A stretch of DNA of 64,000 nt from Kiritimatiellia bacterium (GCA_016296065.1 JAEDKA010000015.1:1-64000), one strand, 5' to 3'. Counted from the first letter of the stretch, positions 1-8,661 are shown. Numbers and translations: made by a program. The notes: a model not told the origin generated them from the letters alone.

Positions 1-138
1 GCACCTCCTTGTGCTTCGTGACCTACCCAAGGAGGTGGAGCATCTTGCTCCGCCGTTCGTACGTGGCGCACCGAGACGGTGCACCTCCTTGTGCTTCGTG
101 ACCTACCCAAGGAGGTGGAGCATCTTGCTCCGCCGCCG
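1..138. repeat. REP/BIME repeats next to the RAYT gene, cut by the window edge
   Basis: This stretch holds two inverted REP copies and one direct copy of the family described at 820. The tail ACCTCCTTG recurs at 3 and at 83, which gives an 80-bp period. Stems visible are GCACCG/CGGTGC with loop AGA and GGAGCA/TGCTCC with loop TCT. The array ends about 15 nt beyond the stop codon of the RAYT gene and must continue to the left of the window. Confidence 0.85.
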
Positions 139-152
139 CCACCTCTTTGCCG

Positions 153-779
153 CTACACAGCGAGCAAGGCTTCAAAGCCCTTCTTTATATACACCGGCAC
201 ACCCGAGTCGCCAGGGTTGCGCGCAATATAGCGCGAGACACGCGCGAAATGAACCGCATTGCGTACAAGGCGATCCCAGCTCTCGTGCTGCCAAAGCTGT
301 CCATTCTTATTCGACCGCCTGTTGATCTCCTTCGCAGTAAAACTCTTCCACGAGTGGAGAATCGCCGACATCTCATGACCATTCAAAGGACGGAACAGCA
401 CATGCACATGGTTTCCCATGACAACAAACGCATAGACATCATATCGCGTCCCGTCAAAATGGAGGATCGCATTCCACACAATCTCGCGATTCTCCTTTTC
501 GCCGAGGACACACGATCCGAATCCGGCATCCAGCCACTTGTCTAAACGCGCGCCGAACTCGCGCCCATACTCCTCCGCCTCTTCGTCCGTCCAGGGGCGA
601 GGATGCGCTTCAAGCCACACTTTGCGATCATCCTCCCATTGCGCGAGCTTCTCGGCCGGTAGCGAGTCGGCGAGACGAAAAGTGACAAAGACGCAGGTCT
701 CTTCCTGTTCCCAATGAGGAAGGTGGTGCAAGGACTTGTCGATTGCACCATATGGCGAAAGAAAACGCGGGTATTCCAT
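153..779 (-). CDS. REP-associated tyrosine transposase (RAYT, Y1/IS200-like)
   Basis: The protein has 208 residues and belongs to the single-copy, domesticated branch of the IS200/IS605 Y1 transposases, which bind and process REP hairpins. The HUH metal motif is clear as NHVHVL (His124 and His126). The C-terminal region has the family pattern WQ-x-E-x-x-D-R followed by RYI-x-x-NP. In many relatives the WQ motif carries a Tyr or Phe before the Asp; here the residue is Trp168, so the nucleophile may be Tyr184 or may be lost. REP arrays flank the gene on both sides (1-138 and 820-1110), as expected for a RAYT with its cognate repeats. A TGCTATAAT box ends 6 nt before the ATG, so translation is probably leaderless. 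No terminal inverted repeats of a complete insertion sequence are visible. Confidence 0.85.
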   Translation of the reverse strand: MEYPRFLSPYGAIDKSLHHLPHWEQEETCVFVTFRLADSLPAEKLAQWEDDRKVWLEAHPRPWTDEEAEEYGREFGARLDKWLDAGFGSCVLGEKENREIVWNAILHFDGTRYDVYAFVVMGNHVHVLFRPLNGHEMSAILHSWKSFTAKEINRRSNKNGQLWQHESWDRLVRNAVHFARVSRYIARNPGDSGVPVYIKKGFEALLAV

Positions 780-785
780 GAGTCA

Positions 786-794
786 ATTATAGCA
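786..794 (-). promoter_or_regulatory. Extended -10 promoter of the RAYT gene
   Basis: The minus strand reads TGCTATAAT, and only 6 nt separate it from the ATG at 779. Transcription would start at or very near the A of the ATG. No Shine-Dalgarno sequence fits in the gap. Confidence 0.6.
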
Positions 795-819
795 CGAGCG
801 TCAAGGTGCCCTCCACTCG

Positions 820-1110
820 TGGCGCACCGAGACGGTGCACCTCCTTGTGCTTCGCAACTTATCCAAGGAGGTGGAGCTTCCAGCTCCGCCGTTCGTACGT
901 GGCGCACCGGGACGGTGCACCTCCTTGTGCTTCGCGCCTTACCCAAGGAGGTGGAGCTTCCAGCTCCGCCGTTCGTACGTGGCGCACCGGGACGGTGCAC
1001 CTCCTTGTGCTTCGCGCCTTACCCAAGGAGGTGGAGCTTCCAGCTCCGCCGTTCGTACGTGGCGCGGCAAGATGCCGCACCTCCTTGTTTTGGCGCGGCG
1101 AGACGCCGCT
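820..1110. repeat. Tandem BIME array: three 80-bp units plus partial copies
   Basis: Units begin at 820, 900 and 980 with exact 80-bp spacing, followed by half units at 1060 and 1091. Each full unit is a direct REP (GGC, 6-bp stem, tail ACCTCCTTG), a spacer of about 17 nt, an inverted REP, and the linker GTTCGTACG. Stem sequences vary with compensation: GCACCG/CGGTGC, GCGGCA/TGCCGC and GCGGCG/CGCCGC on one side, and GGAGCT/AGCTCC on the other. The 329-nt gap between the RAYT gene and its neighbour is almost wholly this array. The last hairpin abuts the stop codon at 1109. Confidence 0.92.
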
Positions 1111-3013
1111 ATCTGAGTTTGACGCTGAAGCCAGACTGCTTCTTAGTGACCTGAACGCCGTAGGTGCCGTCGCCAAGATCCACATTGTAAGAAACCTTGT
1201 AGCCCTGAATGCCCCTGCCGTTTGCGCCGGCGTTGGCGAAGTACCCGGTCGTCTCCTTGCCGGTCTTGAGCACGGTCCAAGGTCCGCTGCCGCCCTTGAC
1301 CCGTCCCGATTCCTCCAGCACGAGGTCGCCCGCGAGCGTGACGTCGAGGAAGGTGCCCGCCGACTGCGTCTGGGACGCGTCGAGCCACGAGCACGTGCCG
1401 TCGGGGCGAAGCGTGACCTTGAGCTTGGCCCCGTCGCGGAACTCGAGCGCGCTCAGTTTCGGGAGCTCGCCCTGCGGGGTCACGTAGGGGATCGAGAAGC
1501 AACCGCGGCGCCCGCCGTCGTAGTCGACGCAGCCCGGCTTGACGATACCGCCGTGGCCGACGACAACGCGGCCCTCCTGCAAGGCGAAATCCGCCTGGTC
1601 TTCGGCCGACGCCAAGTCGCCGAGCCAGAGGCCGCACTTCCACTTGTCCTGGAAGTTGATCGAGCCAACGCCGGACAGTCCGCGGAAGAGAACTTTCGCG
1701 TAGTGGTCGCCTGCACGGATTGCGCCGCCGCGCATTTCGACGACCGCGTTGGTCCCGCACATGCTCGACGAAACCGAATAGTTCTGGTTCGGCGGAGCCG
1801 CGAAGGTCCCGACGAAGGTGGCGTAGGTGGCGTACCTGTTCCACCCCATCTGCTGGGCGTTGTGCGCAAGCATGACCGTCTCCGGGTCGCCGTTTCCGTC
1901 CACGGCGAAATCGACCTTGTTGCGGGCATCGCTGTTGTTCGTGCCGTCGCCGAGGGCGTCTGGGCGGCCGAGCTTGACGACGCCGTTCTGGATGAGATGG
2001 CCGAACATGCCGCCGTCGCCTTCGCGGAAGACGCCGGAGCGGACGGTGACCGTGTGCCCGCCGAGGTCGATGTTCGCCCCCGTGAAAAGGAGGGCGTTGA
2101 CGGTGACGTCCGCGTCGAGCGTGCAGTCCGAACTCAGGCAGACGTTGTCGGTCTCCGTCGCGTCGGCGAGCGTCGTCAGCATCGTCGACTGCGGAATCTT
2201 CCGCACTTCGCCGTTCACGATCGTGCAGGCGCCCTTGCCATACAGGGTGTCGTTGAGCATGAAGTTCGGGCAGACGGGGATCTTTGACGTGGCGTCCGCG
2301 AGCGAAGCGGTGCCGCCGACAAGCTCGATGCCCGTGGCGTCGTCGAAGGCGACGAGCGGACGGTCCCCGGTGTTGGCCGATTCGCGGATGCTGACGACCG
2401 GAACGCCGGAGCCGGGGACCGCCTCAAACGAGGCGAACCGGATTCCATACTGCGTGTACTGGCTGAGGCTGATGCAGTTCGGCCCGCCGACGAGCTTCAG
2501 CTTGCCGAAGGTCCGCGCCGAGCCGCTTCCGTAGATCGCGTCGCTGTAAAGCGTACCGCCGTTCACGAGAACGATGTCCGTAATTGCGCTCGACTTCGCC
2601 GACGCCCAGCCCATGTTCTCGACCACGAGCTGCTTGAGCCCTGCGAGGTCGGAGATTTCATTCTCGAACTTGACTGAATCTATGACAAGCGTGCCGCCGC
2701 CTGTCCCGGACATGGTGACGGAACCCGTGAGCTTGCGGGTGGTCATCGTCTTGTCGGAGCGGAACGCATGCGTGCCGACGGAGGAGACCGTGAGATCCGC
2801 AACCGTGACGTTGGCCGCAAGCGTGACGTCGCTATCCGCGTCGCCGAAGATGACCGAATCGCCGTCGCCAGGACACGAGGTACCGTCGCCGCCCGTCCAG
2901 TTCGCGGGGTCAGACCATTCGCCCGCGGCGACGGACGACTTCCAGGTATATTCGGTGGCCATCGCCGATGCGGCGAGGGCTGCGAGGAACATTGCTGCAA
3001 CTGTTTTTTTCAT
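1109..3013 (-). CDS. Secreted beta-strand-rich protein, autotransporter-passenger-like
   Basis: The product has 634 residues with a clear signal peptide at 1-19 (MKKTV..., ending ASAMA) and then a long Gly/Thr/Val-rich body. That body resembles the beta-helix passenger proteins that are abundant in Verrucomicrobiota and Kiritimatiellota: short strands, DLTV and GGHTV motifs, alternating hydrophobics. No catalytic motif and no obvious outer-membrane barrel is seen. The ATG at 3013 is preferred over an upstream TTG because the signal peptide starts there and AAGGAA lies about 10 nt upstream. It is the last gene of the glycan locus and may bind substrate or sit on the cell surface; the function is not known. 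Its stop codon overlaps a REP hairpin. Confidence 0.7.
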   Translation of the reverse strand: MKKTVAAMFLAALAASAMATEYTWKSSVAAGEWSDPANWTGGDGTSCPGDGDSVIFGDADSDVTLAANVTVADLTVSSVGTHAFRSDKTMTTRKLTGSVTMSGTGGGTLVIDSVKFENEISDLAGLKQLVVENMGWASAKSSAITDIVLVNGGTLYSDAIYGSGSARTFGKLKLVGGPNCISLSQYTQYGIRFASFEAVPGSGVPVVSIRESANTGDRPLVAFDDATGIELVGGTASLADATSKIPVCPNFMLNDTLYGKGACTIVNGEVRKIPQSTMLTTLADATETDNVCLSSDCTLDADVTVNALLFTGANIDLGGHTVTVRSGVFREGDGGMFGHLIQNGVVKLGRPDALGDGTNNSDARNKVDFAVDGNGDPETVMLAHNAQQMGWNRYATYATFVGTFAAPPNQNYSVSSSMCGTNAVVEMRGGAIRAGDHYAKVLFRGLSGVGSINFQDKWKCGLWLGDLASAEDQADFALQEGRVVVGHGGIVKPGCVDYDGGRRGCFSIPYVTPQGELPKLSALEFRDGAKLKVTLRPDGTCSWLDASQTQSAGTFLDVTLAGDLVLEESGRVKGGSGPWTVLKTGKETTGYFANAGANGRGIQGYKVSYNVDLGDGTYGVQVTKKQSGFSVKLR

Positions 3014-3065
3014 GATCTGCTTTTCCTTGTTTTTCGTCAAGCCCCGTTCGGAACTTGCGAAAGGA

Positions 3066-3074
3066 ATTATAGCA
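3066..3074 (-). promoter_or_regulatory. Extended -10 promoter for the 1109-3013 gene
   Basis: The minus strand reads TGCTATAAT about 52 nt before the ATG at 3013, which leaves room for a normal leader with the AAGGAA ribosome site. Confidence 0.5.
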
Positions 3075-3145
3075 GATTTTAGGCGCAGTAAATACTAATT
3101 CATACACGACTATTTATGAATTTGTGAACGGCACAATACACAAAA

Positions 3146-3173
3146 GGCGCACCGAGACGGTGCACCTCCTTGG
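3146..3173 (+). repeat. Solitary REP copy
   Basis: One direct copy: GGC, GCACCG-AGA-CGGTGC, then ACCTCCTTGG. It begins 10 nt beyond the stop codon of the esterase gene at 3183. As RNA on the minus strand it would form a 6-bp hairpin at the 3' end of that message. Confidence 0.85.
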
Positions 3174-3182
3174 GTTGGGGAC

Positions 3183-4532
3183 TTACTTCCGCTTAGCGGA
3201 CTTCTCGACGTAGACCTGGTTGTCGCCGGTCGGGGTGTGTCCGTGGCGCGAGCCCTGCACCCAGGTGATCGACTTAGGTGACTTGATCGCGTTGTAGAAG
3301 AGCGCGAGGCCCGACGGCGGGCAGGTGTAGTCGCCGAGTCCCGCGCGCGAAATCTCCACGGGGCACTTCGCGCGGGCGATGTGGCTCACGGCGTCGTAGT
3401 AGCCGAGTCCCGGCGCCCAGGGAATGTGCCACGGACCGCGTATGCGCTTCCCGTCGACGAAGCCCAAGTTGCAGCCCCAGGTGATGAAGGGACGCGCCAG
3501 CGTGACGTCCTTGTCGAGTCCCGCCGCCCAGCTCGTCTGCAGTCCGCCCTGGCTTCCGCCTTCGACGATCAGGTCCTTGCCGTTCCACTCGACGCGCGTC
3601 TTCATGAACTCGAGCGCGCGCAGGACGCGCAGCGCCATCCCGTGGAAATACGCGGTGTCGGGATCGGCGTTCTCCTCCTTCGAGAACGCGTACTGCTGTC
3701 CCTTCGGCGCGATTTTCGAGAAGAAGTCTTTGTAATAGCCGCTGTCCTTGCCGAGGTCATAGCCGTGGGCGTTGACGTCGAAGAATATCTCGCCCTTCTG
3801 CGCCGGCCAGTACGGAGGCTGCTGGACGCCGGTGCCGTATCCCTGGAAATGGATGCGCGCGACGCAGCTCTTCGCCTTGGCGTCCGCGGGGACCATCAGG
3901 TATCCCGTGACGGGACGCGGGCCCGCGCAATCGACGGTGACGGCGTAGATCTTCTTCTCGGCGGTCGAACGGACCTCCTTGACGTCGGCCTTGACCGGAA
4001 CCTTCTTCAGCTCCGCCTTCTGCTTCGCCCAGTAGGCGTCGAAGTCCTTCGGCTCCGGCTTCTCGAGCGCGATCTTGTCGACGTCCGCACCAGCGCCGCC
4101 GTCGAAGAAGACGCTCTTGTCGTTGTCCCAGCCCTCGTTGCCCGGGGCGGGCTTGCTCCTTTGGACCCAATGCCCGCCGCCACCGGCGATGACATGCGCC
4201 TGGAGCCGCACGAAGCCCGCGCACTCGAGACGCGTCGTCACTACGCAGGTTTCGCCAACCACGAGCCTGCTCTCGCCCTTCTCCACCTTGCCGTCGTCGC
4301 CGGTACGCTCCCAGCGGACGCGGTAGCGGTCGTTCGTCGGCACGGCGTCGAGCCCGTCGGTACGGAGTGTGAAGACAATCGGCTCGCCGACCTTGTAGGC
4401 GACGGGGTTCTCCTTGTCGGTGCGGCCCTTGAGCTGCATTTTGTCGAAAGGAGTCTCCCCAGCGAACGCAGCCGCGGACAGCAGGCAGACGCCGGCGTTG
4501 ACGATCCAGGTTCTCAGTTTGATTCTCTTCAT
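3183..4532 (-). CDS. Secreted acetylxylan-esterase-like alpha/beta hydrolase
   Basis: This 449-residue protein has a signal peptide (about 1-24, ending AAAFA), an N-terminal beta domain and a C-terminal alpha/beta hydrolase domain of the AXE1/cephalosporin-C deacetylase type. The nucleophile is Ser327 in GGSQGG, with likely partners Asp401 (GLGDYTCPP) and His430 or His432 (GSRHGHTP). The family removes acetyl groups from xylan and other glycans. The start at 4532 has AGGAG 7 nt upstream; the longer reading frame is not needed. The signal-peptide region (WIVNAGVCLLSAAAF) is nearly repeated in the chimeric ORF at 8403. The gene follows the SIAE-type esterase gene by 49 nt, so two deacetylases are probably made together. 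Confidence 0.8.
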   Translation of the reverse strand: MKRIKLRTWIVNAGVCLLSAAAFAGETPFDKMQLKGRTDKENPVAYKVGEPIVFTLRTDGLDAVPTNDRYRVRWERTGDDGKVEKGESRLVVGETCVVTTRLECAGFVRLQAHVIAGGGGHWVQRSKPAPGNEGWDNDKSVFFDGGAGADVDKIALEKPEPKDFDAYWAKQKAELKKVPVKADVKEVRSTAEKKIYAVTVDCAGPRPVTGYLMVPADAKAKSCVARIHFQGYGTGVQQPPYWPAQKGEIFFDVNAHGYDLGKDSGYYKDFFSKIAPKGQQYAFSKEENADPDTAYFHGMALRVLRALEFMKTRVEWNGKDLIVEGGSQGGLQTSWAAGLDKDVTLARPFITWGCNLGFVDGKRIRGPWHIPWAPGLGYYDAVSHIARAKCPVEISRAGLGDYTCPPSGLALFYNAIKSPKSITWVQGSRHGHTPTGDNQVYVEKSAKRK

Positions 4533-4581
4533 TTCGATTCTCCTAACATGATGGCGCGGAACGCGGCGATTTCGGCGTCCG

Positions 4582-6096
4582 TCACTCCGCGGCGACGGAC
4601 TGACGCCACTTGCCGTCCTTGTATCCGCGGCACGTGCCGAGCGGAAGATCCGCACCGTTGACGACGTTCCAGCCCTGGGGCAGATCGAACCAGGCGTAAC
4701 GGTACGAGAACGCCTCGGTCACCTTCGGATGCGTGAGGACGATCGTGTCACCGACGATCTTGGCGTCAGCGAAGTAGGTCGGAAGCGTCTCCACCTCCTT
4801 GCCCTTGTCGTCGACCGACTTCACGGGCGCACCGGAGATCTCAAAGCCCTTCGGGGCGAGTCCGTCACGCGTCTTGAGTCCCTTCGCGTTCCGGAAGTGC
4901 AGGACGATCCGGTTCCCGAGATACTCGGCCTTTTCGACCGAAGGCGAGGTCCCGAGGATGTTCTTCCCGTAGAAGTTCTGAAGCGCGGTGAGCGCCCAGC
5001 GCTCGCCGACCTCCTGCTTGCGGACGGGATGGATGTCCTTCTCGCCGAGGTCGAGGAGCGAGACGAAGGAACAGTCGGGGATCGCCAGCGCCGCCTCGAT
5101 GTTCGCACGGCGCATATCGGCCGTCACGGACCAGTCGGGACGCTTGTTCTCGCCCGCAGCGATGCGCTTGTCGGTGTTGCCGATCGCATGCGGGGCGATC
5201 TCGGTGATGATCACCGGGAGACGGTCCTTGTAGGTGAACTTCTCGCGCCACGAGCCGACGATCGTCTCGAGGCAGTGCGTCCACTGCGCATCGAAGCCGA
5301 GATTGCTGCAGCCCTGGTACCAGACGACGCCCTTGAGGCCCATCGGGAAGAGCGGATAGACGAGTCCGTTGAACATGCTGCAGGGCGAGTTCATGTTGAG
5401 CTTCGCGTTCTCGACCTTCTCCTGTCCGAGCGCACGGAACGCCATCTGCTGCGGATGCCACTTGCCGTGCTTCGCGGCATAGCGTCCGTCCAGCCACGTC
5501 TGGATCGACGTCGCGCCCCAGGAGGCGTCGACGAGCCCGATCGGAACGTCGAGCTCCTTCTGAAGCCTGTCGCCCATCCAGTAGAGCGCGGCGCTGAACT
5601 TCGCGAGCGTCTCGGCGGAGGGCTTCTGCCACTTCACTCCGACCGCGTTCTCGCGCGGCTTGATCGCGTTGCGGTTCTGCCCCTCGTTCATGTGGAGCGT
5701 CCGGATGAGCGGATTGCCGCCTTTCGCGACGAACTCCTTCGCGCCGAGCGCCTTCCAGCCGAAGGAGTCGAACGAGAACGCCATGTTGGACTGACCCGAA
5801 CCGAACCAGACGTCGCCGAAGAGGACGCCCGTGATCTCGCGTTTCTCGGAGCCGCACTTCGCCGCGATCTTCGAGGGCTTCCGGTTCGCCTTCTGCGCGG
5901 GGATCTTCACCGTCCAGCGCTCGTCTTCGCCGACGACGGCTTTGCCGACCTTCTTGCCGTTCAGGGCGACCTCGACGGTCTTGCCCTTCTCGCCGAAGCC
6001 CCACACCGGAACATCGACATCACGCTGCAGGACCGTGTCGTCAGAGCACACGTTCGCGAACTGAAACGCGGCGGCCAGAACCAGAGATGAGATCAT
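4582..6096 (-). CDS. Sialate O-acetylesterase family (SASA/SGNH) acetylesterase
   Basis: The 504-residue protein has a short signal peptide (about 1-15) and an N-terminal beta domain with LQRDVDVPVWGFG. The SGNH hydrolase core follows, with block I GQSNMAF (catalytic Ser), WYQGCSN, and a C-terminal DIHP block that supplies the Asp/His pair. Members deacetylate sialic acid or plant glycans such as xylan and pectin; the plant-type setting favours the latter. It is a shorter paralogue of the protein at 16616 and shares its C-terminal ending NVVNGA-x-LPLGTCRGYKDGK. The ATG is preceded by AAAGGAAGG. It lies 33 nt from the alpha-galactosidase gene upstream. Confidence 0.88.
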   Translation of the reverse strand: MISSLVLAAAFQFANVCSDDTVLQRDVDVPVWGFGEKGKTVEVALNGKKVGKAVVGEDERWTVKIPAQKANRKPSKIAAKCGSEKREITGVLFGDVWFGSGQSNMAFSFDSFGWKALGAKEFVAKGGNPLIRTLHMNEGQNRNAIKPRENAVGVKWQKPSAETLAKFSAALYWMGDRLQKELDVPIGLVDASWGATSIQTWLDGRYAAKHGKWHPQQMAFRALGQEKVENAKLNMNSPCSMFNGLVYPLFPMGLKGVVWYQGCSNLGFDAQWTHCLETIVGSWREKFTYKDRLPVIITEIAPHAIGNTDKRIAAGENKRPDWSVTADMRRANIEAALAIPDCSFVSLLDLGEKDIHPVRKQEVGERWALTALQNFYGKNILGTSPSVEKAEYLGNRIVLHFRNAKGLKTRDGLAPKGFEISGAPVKSVDDKGKEVETLPTYFADAKIVGDTIVLTHPKVTEAFSYRYAWFDLPQGWNVVNGADLPLGTCRGYKDGKWRQSVAAE

Positions 6097-6129
6097 CTTA
6101 CCTTCCTTTCCCTTTGAATCATACGGTTG

Positions 6130-8406
6130 TCAGTCCTCGCAGAAGAGCTCGAACACGGCGGAATCGTAGTCGTCCGTCCCGAGCCAGATCGGAAGCCCGA
6201 ACTTCATCAGCGCCTCGCCGGAGACCGGCGCGACGCCGTCGGCCATCTCGGCGCGATAGGCGTCGGGACGCTTCAGCAGCTTCGAATGGGCCCAGGACTT
6301 CGGCCACGTGTTGAGCTCGCGCAGACGGTACTTCTTCGCCGGGTCGAGACCCTGGAGATGAAGCGGCGGGACGTAGTTCTGCTGCATGCGGCGGGAGAGT
6401 CCGTAGACGAACACCACCGCATTCCGCTTCGCCTCGTCGACGTACATGATCGACGCGTAGTCGCGCTCGTAGGGCGAAACCAGACGGTAGAGGTCGCCCT
6501 GCTGGATCACCGGACGCAGCCGGCGGTATTCCGCGAGCGCGTTCTTCACCAGCGCAAGTTCGTCCGCGGTCATCTTCTTCGGCTGCATCTCGAGTCCGAG
6601 ACGTCCGGACGACGCGACGTCACAGCGGAACTTCATCGGGGTCTTGCGTCCCCAGCAGATCGTCACATGGCTCGCCATCGCGCAGGCCGGATAGAACTGC
6701 GAGGCGCCCCACTGGATCATCACGCGTTCGCGCGCGTCCGTGTCGTCGGAAGTCCAGAACTCGTCCGCGTACCGGAGCGAACCGTAGTCCATGTGCCCGC
6801 CGCCCGAGGCGCACGCCTGCAGATCGACCTTCGGGTACTTCGTCCGCTGCCGGTTCAGGACGTCGTAATAACCCATCGTGTACTCGTAGACGAGGTTGCC
6901 CTGATGCGCGGCATCGAGATAAGGAGAACCGAGGTTCATGAAGTCCGCGTTGGCGTCCCACTTCACGTAGGCGAGCGAGGGGACGGACTCGTAAGCGGCG
7001 TCGAGCTGCTTCCAGATCGCGTCACGCACGTCGGGATTCGTGAAGTCCAGCACGACCTGCGTGCCGCCGCGGCCCTGACGGAGCTCGCGGTTCTTCTCGC
7101 GCAGCACCCACTCGGGATGCGCGGTCACGAGTTCGGAGCGGGTGTTGGCCATCTCGGGCTCGACCCAGAAGCCGAACCTGAGTCCGCGCTTCGCGGCCTC
7201 GTTCGCGACGCCGACGAGTCCGTGCGGCAGCTTCTTCTCGTTGATGCACCAGTCGCCGAGTCCGCGGTGGTCGTCGTCGCGCGCGAATTCGCCGCGGCCG
7301 AACCAGCCGTCGTCCAGGACGAACATCTCGACCCCGGCCTTGACCGCGCCGTCCATGATCTCGTTGAGGAGCGGCTCCGTGAAGGCCATGTAGGTTCCCT
7401 CCCAGTTGTTCAGCAGCGTCGGACGCTCCTTCGTGCCGGCGGGCAGCCAGTGAAGACGCGCGAACCGGTGGAAGGCTCGGGAGATCTCGCCGCGGCCTTC
7501 GGTCGAATGACTGAAGAGCGCGGTCGGCAGGTCGATCGAGCGGCCGCCGTCCAGCACGTAGTCGCCGGCGAAATTGTCCACGCCCGCGCAGATCTCGATC
7601 GAATCGGTCTGGCTGCGGCGGACGCCCGCATGCCAGGCGCCGGTCCAGGCGAGCGCGACACCGATCACCTCGCCGTCGGTCTCCGTCGCGGGAGCGCCGA
7701 TCTCGAGCATGAACGAGGGGTTGTTCATCCACGCGTCACGGACGCCCGAACGCGAACCGATCGAGACGGTCTGTCCTCGGACGATCTCGGACGTGCCGAG
7801 CTGTCCTTCGGAAGCCCACTGCGCCGCCGCGGACTGGAGACGGAAGCGGTCGCCGACGAGCGGCAGGAAGACCGCGAGCGAATCCATGGTGCGGAGACGG
7901 ACCGCGTCCCTGCCCGTGTTCCGGATCGTGACGGACGTCTCGAAGACCTCGCTCCCCTTGCGGAGACGGAAGGTCTGGACGACCTGCAGCGGATAATGGC
8001 GGTCGGCGTAGCTGACGACCAGTTCCTGATTTCCGCCGGTACTGCGGTTTTCGACGCCGGTCACGGCGAGATCGAGCGTGCGGCAGCCGTCCGCGAACTC
8101 GACGGCGAGTCCGCCGAAGCGGTTGAGGTTCCCCGCCGAATCGCCGAGGACGGAATACGCGAGCGGTGCCTCCATCCCCAGGGACGAACTGCTCTCGCGG
8201 TTCCAAGCGAGACGAAGCGCGCTCTGCGCGTCCTCGACGCGGGCGCCGAACTGACGCAGGAACAGGCGCGGCGCGCCGGCGGCCTCGGCGGTCTCGAAAA
8301 GCATCATGGACTTTCCGGACACGAGCCTGTAGACCTCGGAATAAGCCGGAAACGCGAGACTCGCGGCGGCGAACACGGATACGATAACCGACTTCTTCAT
8401 CTTCAT
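6130..8406 (-). CDS. GH36-type alpha-galactosidase, secreted
   Basis: The 758-residue protein has a signal peptide and the three-part layout of GH36: an N-terminal beta-sandwich, a central (beta/alpha)8 barrel and a small C-terminal beta domain. The nucleophile is Asp484 in YVKWDAN and the acid/base is in WTSDDTDARER (Asp554 or Asp555). The FVLDDGWFGR block marks the barrel start. It should release terminal alpha-galactose from galactomannan, xyloglucan side chains or raffinose-type sugars. Its ATG at 8406 overlaps the stop codon of the short chimeric ORF (ATGA), so it is probably translated by coupling to that ORF. An in-frame ATG at 8400 is an alternative start. Confidence 0.9.
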   Translation of the reverse strand: MKMKKSVIVSVFAAASLAFPAYSEVYRLVSGKSMMLFETAEAAGAPRLFLRQFGARVEDAQSALRLAWNRESSSSLGMEAPLAYSVLGDSAGNLNRFGGLAVEFADGCRTLDLAVTGVENRSTGGNQELVVSYADRHYPLQVVQTFRLRKGSEVFETSVTIRNTGRDAVRLRTMDSLAVFLPLVGDRFRLQSAAAQWASEGQLGTSEIVRGQTVSIGSRSGVRDAWMNNPSFMLEIGAPATETDGEVIGVALAWTGAWHAGVRRSQTDSIEICAGVDNFAGDYVLDGGRSIDLPTALFSHSTEGRGEISRAFHRFARLHWLPAGTKERPTLLNNWEGTYMAFTEPLLNEIMDGAVKAGVEMFVLDDGWFGRGEFARDDDHRGLGDWCINEKKLPHGLVGVANEAAKRGLRFGFWVEPEMANTRSELVTAHPEWVLREKNRELRQGRGGTQVVLDFTNPDVRDAIWKQLDAAYESVPSLAYVKWDANADFMNLGSPYLDAAHQGNLVYEYTMGYYDVLNRQRTKYPKVDLQACASGGGHMDYGSLRYADEFWTSDDTDARERVMIQWGASQFYPACAMASHVTICWGRKTPMKFRCDVASSGRLGLEMQPKKMTADELALVKNALAEYRRLRPVIQQGDLYRLVSPYERDYASIMYVDEAKRNAVVFVYGLSRRMQQNYVPPLHLQGLDPAKKYRLRELNTWPKSWAHSKLLKRPDAYRAEMADGVAPVSGEALMKFGLPIWLGTDDYDSAVFELFCED

Positions 8407-8639
8407 TCCGCCTCCTCCAAACGGAAGTTGCGGAAGGCAAGGCCGGAGTGCTCGGCCGGCATCATCTGGAACTGCACGGCAATCGAGATGATCTTGCGCA
8501 TATGGTCCGGGACTGTTCCCTTGTCGGTGCAGCCCTTGAGCTGCACCTTGTCGAAAGGCGTCGCGGCCGCGAAGACGGACGCGGACAGCAGGCAGACGCC
8601 GGCGTTGACGATCCAGAAACCAAGTTTGCTCTTGTTCAT
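8403..8639 (-). pseudogene. Chimeric ORF: esterase signal region fused to a GH42-like gene's 3' end
   Basis: This 78-codon ORF joins two unrelated pieces. Its first 40 residues copy the signal peptide and start of the 3183-4532 esterase (WIVNAGVCLLSASVF, then TPFDKVQLKGCTDK). The last 38 residues equal the C-terminus of the 10536-13574 GH42-like enzyme (from GTVPDHM to RLEEAE). The joint falls on CTTGTCG, which both parents share. The ORF has a good ribosome site (AGGAG) and ends in ATGA with the alpha-galactosidase start. It is probably a recombination scar without enzymatic function, but it is in frame and well placed to act as a translated leader for the next gene. Confidence 0.75.
8405..8526. 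repeat. 122-bp duplication, copy 1
   Basis: This segment matches 10538-10659 with one visible difference (position 8481 against 10614). It carries the last 39 codons of the GH42-like gene into the chimeric ORF at 8403. Confidence 0.9.
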
Positions 8640-8661
8640 TTTTGTTCTCCTAACTATATTT

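Noticed and set aside
820..1060. CRISPR-like regular 80-bp repeat array
   Set aside because: The parts between hairpins are themselves conserved from unit to unit, so there are no unique spacers, and no cas gene is near. The inverted-pair structure identifies the array as BIME.
1..1110. Complete insertion sequence around the Y1 transposase
   Set aside because: The flanking sequences are the dispersed REP family and not element ends, and no second gene such as tnpB is present. A domesticated RAYT explains the region better.
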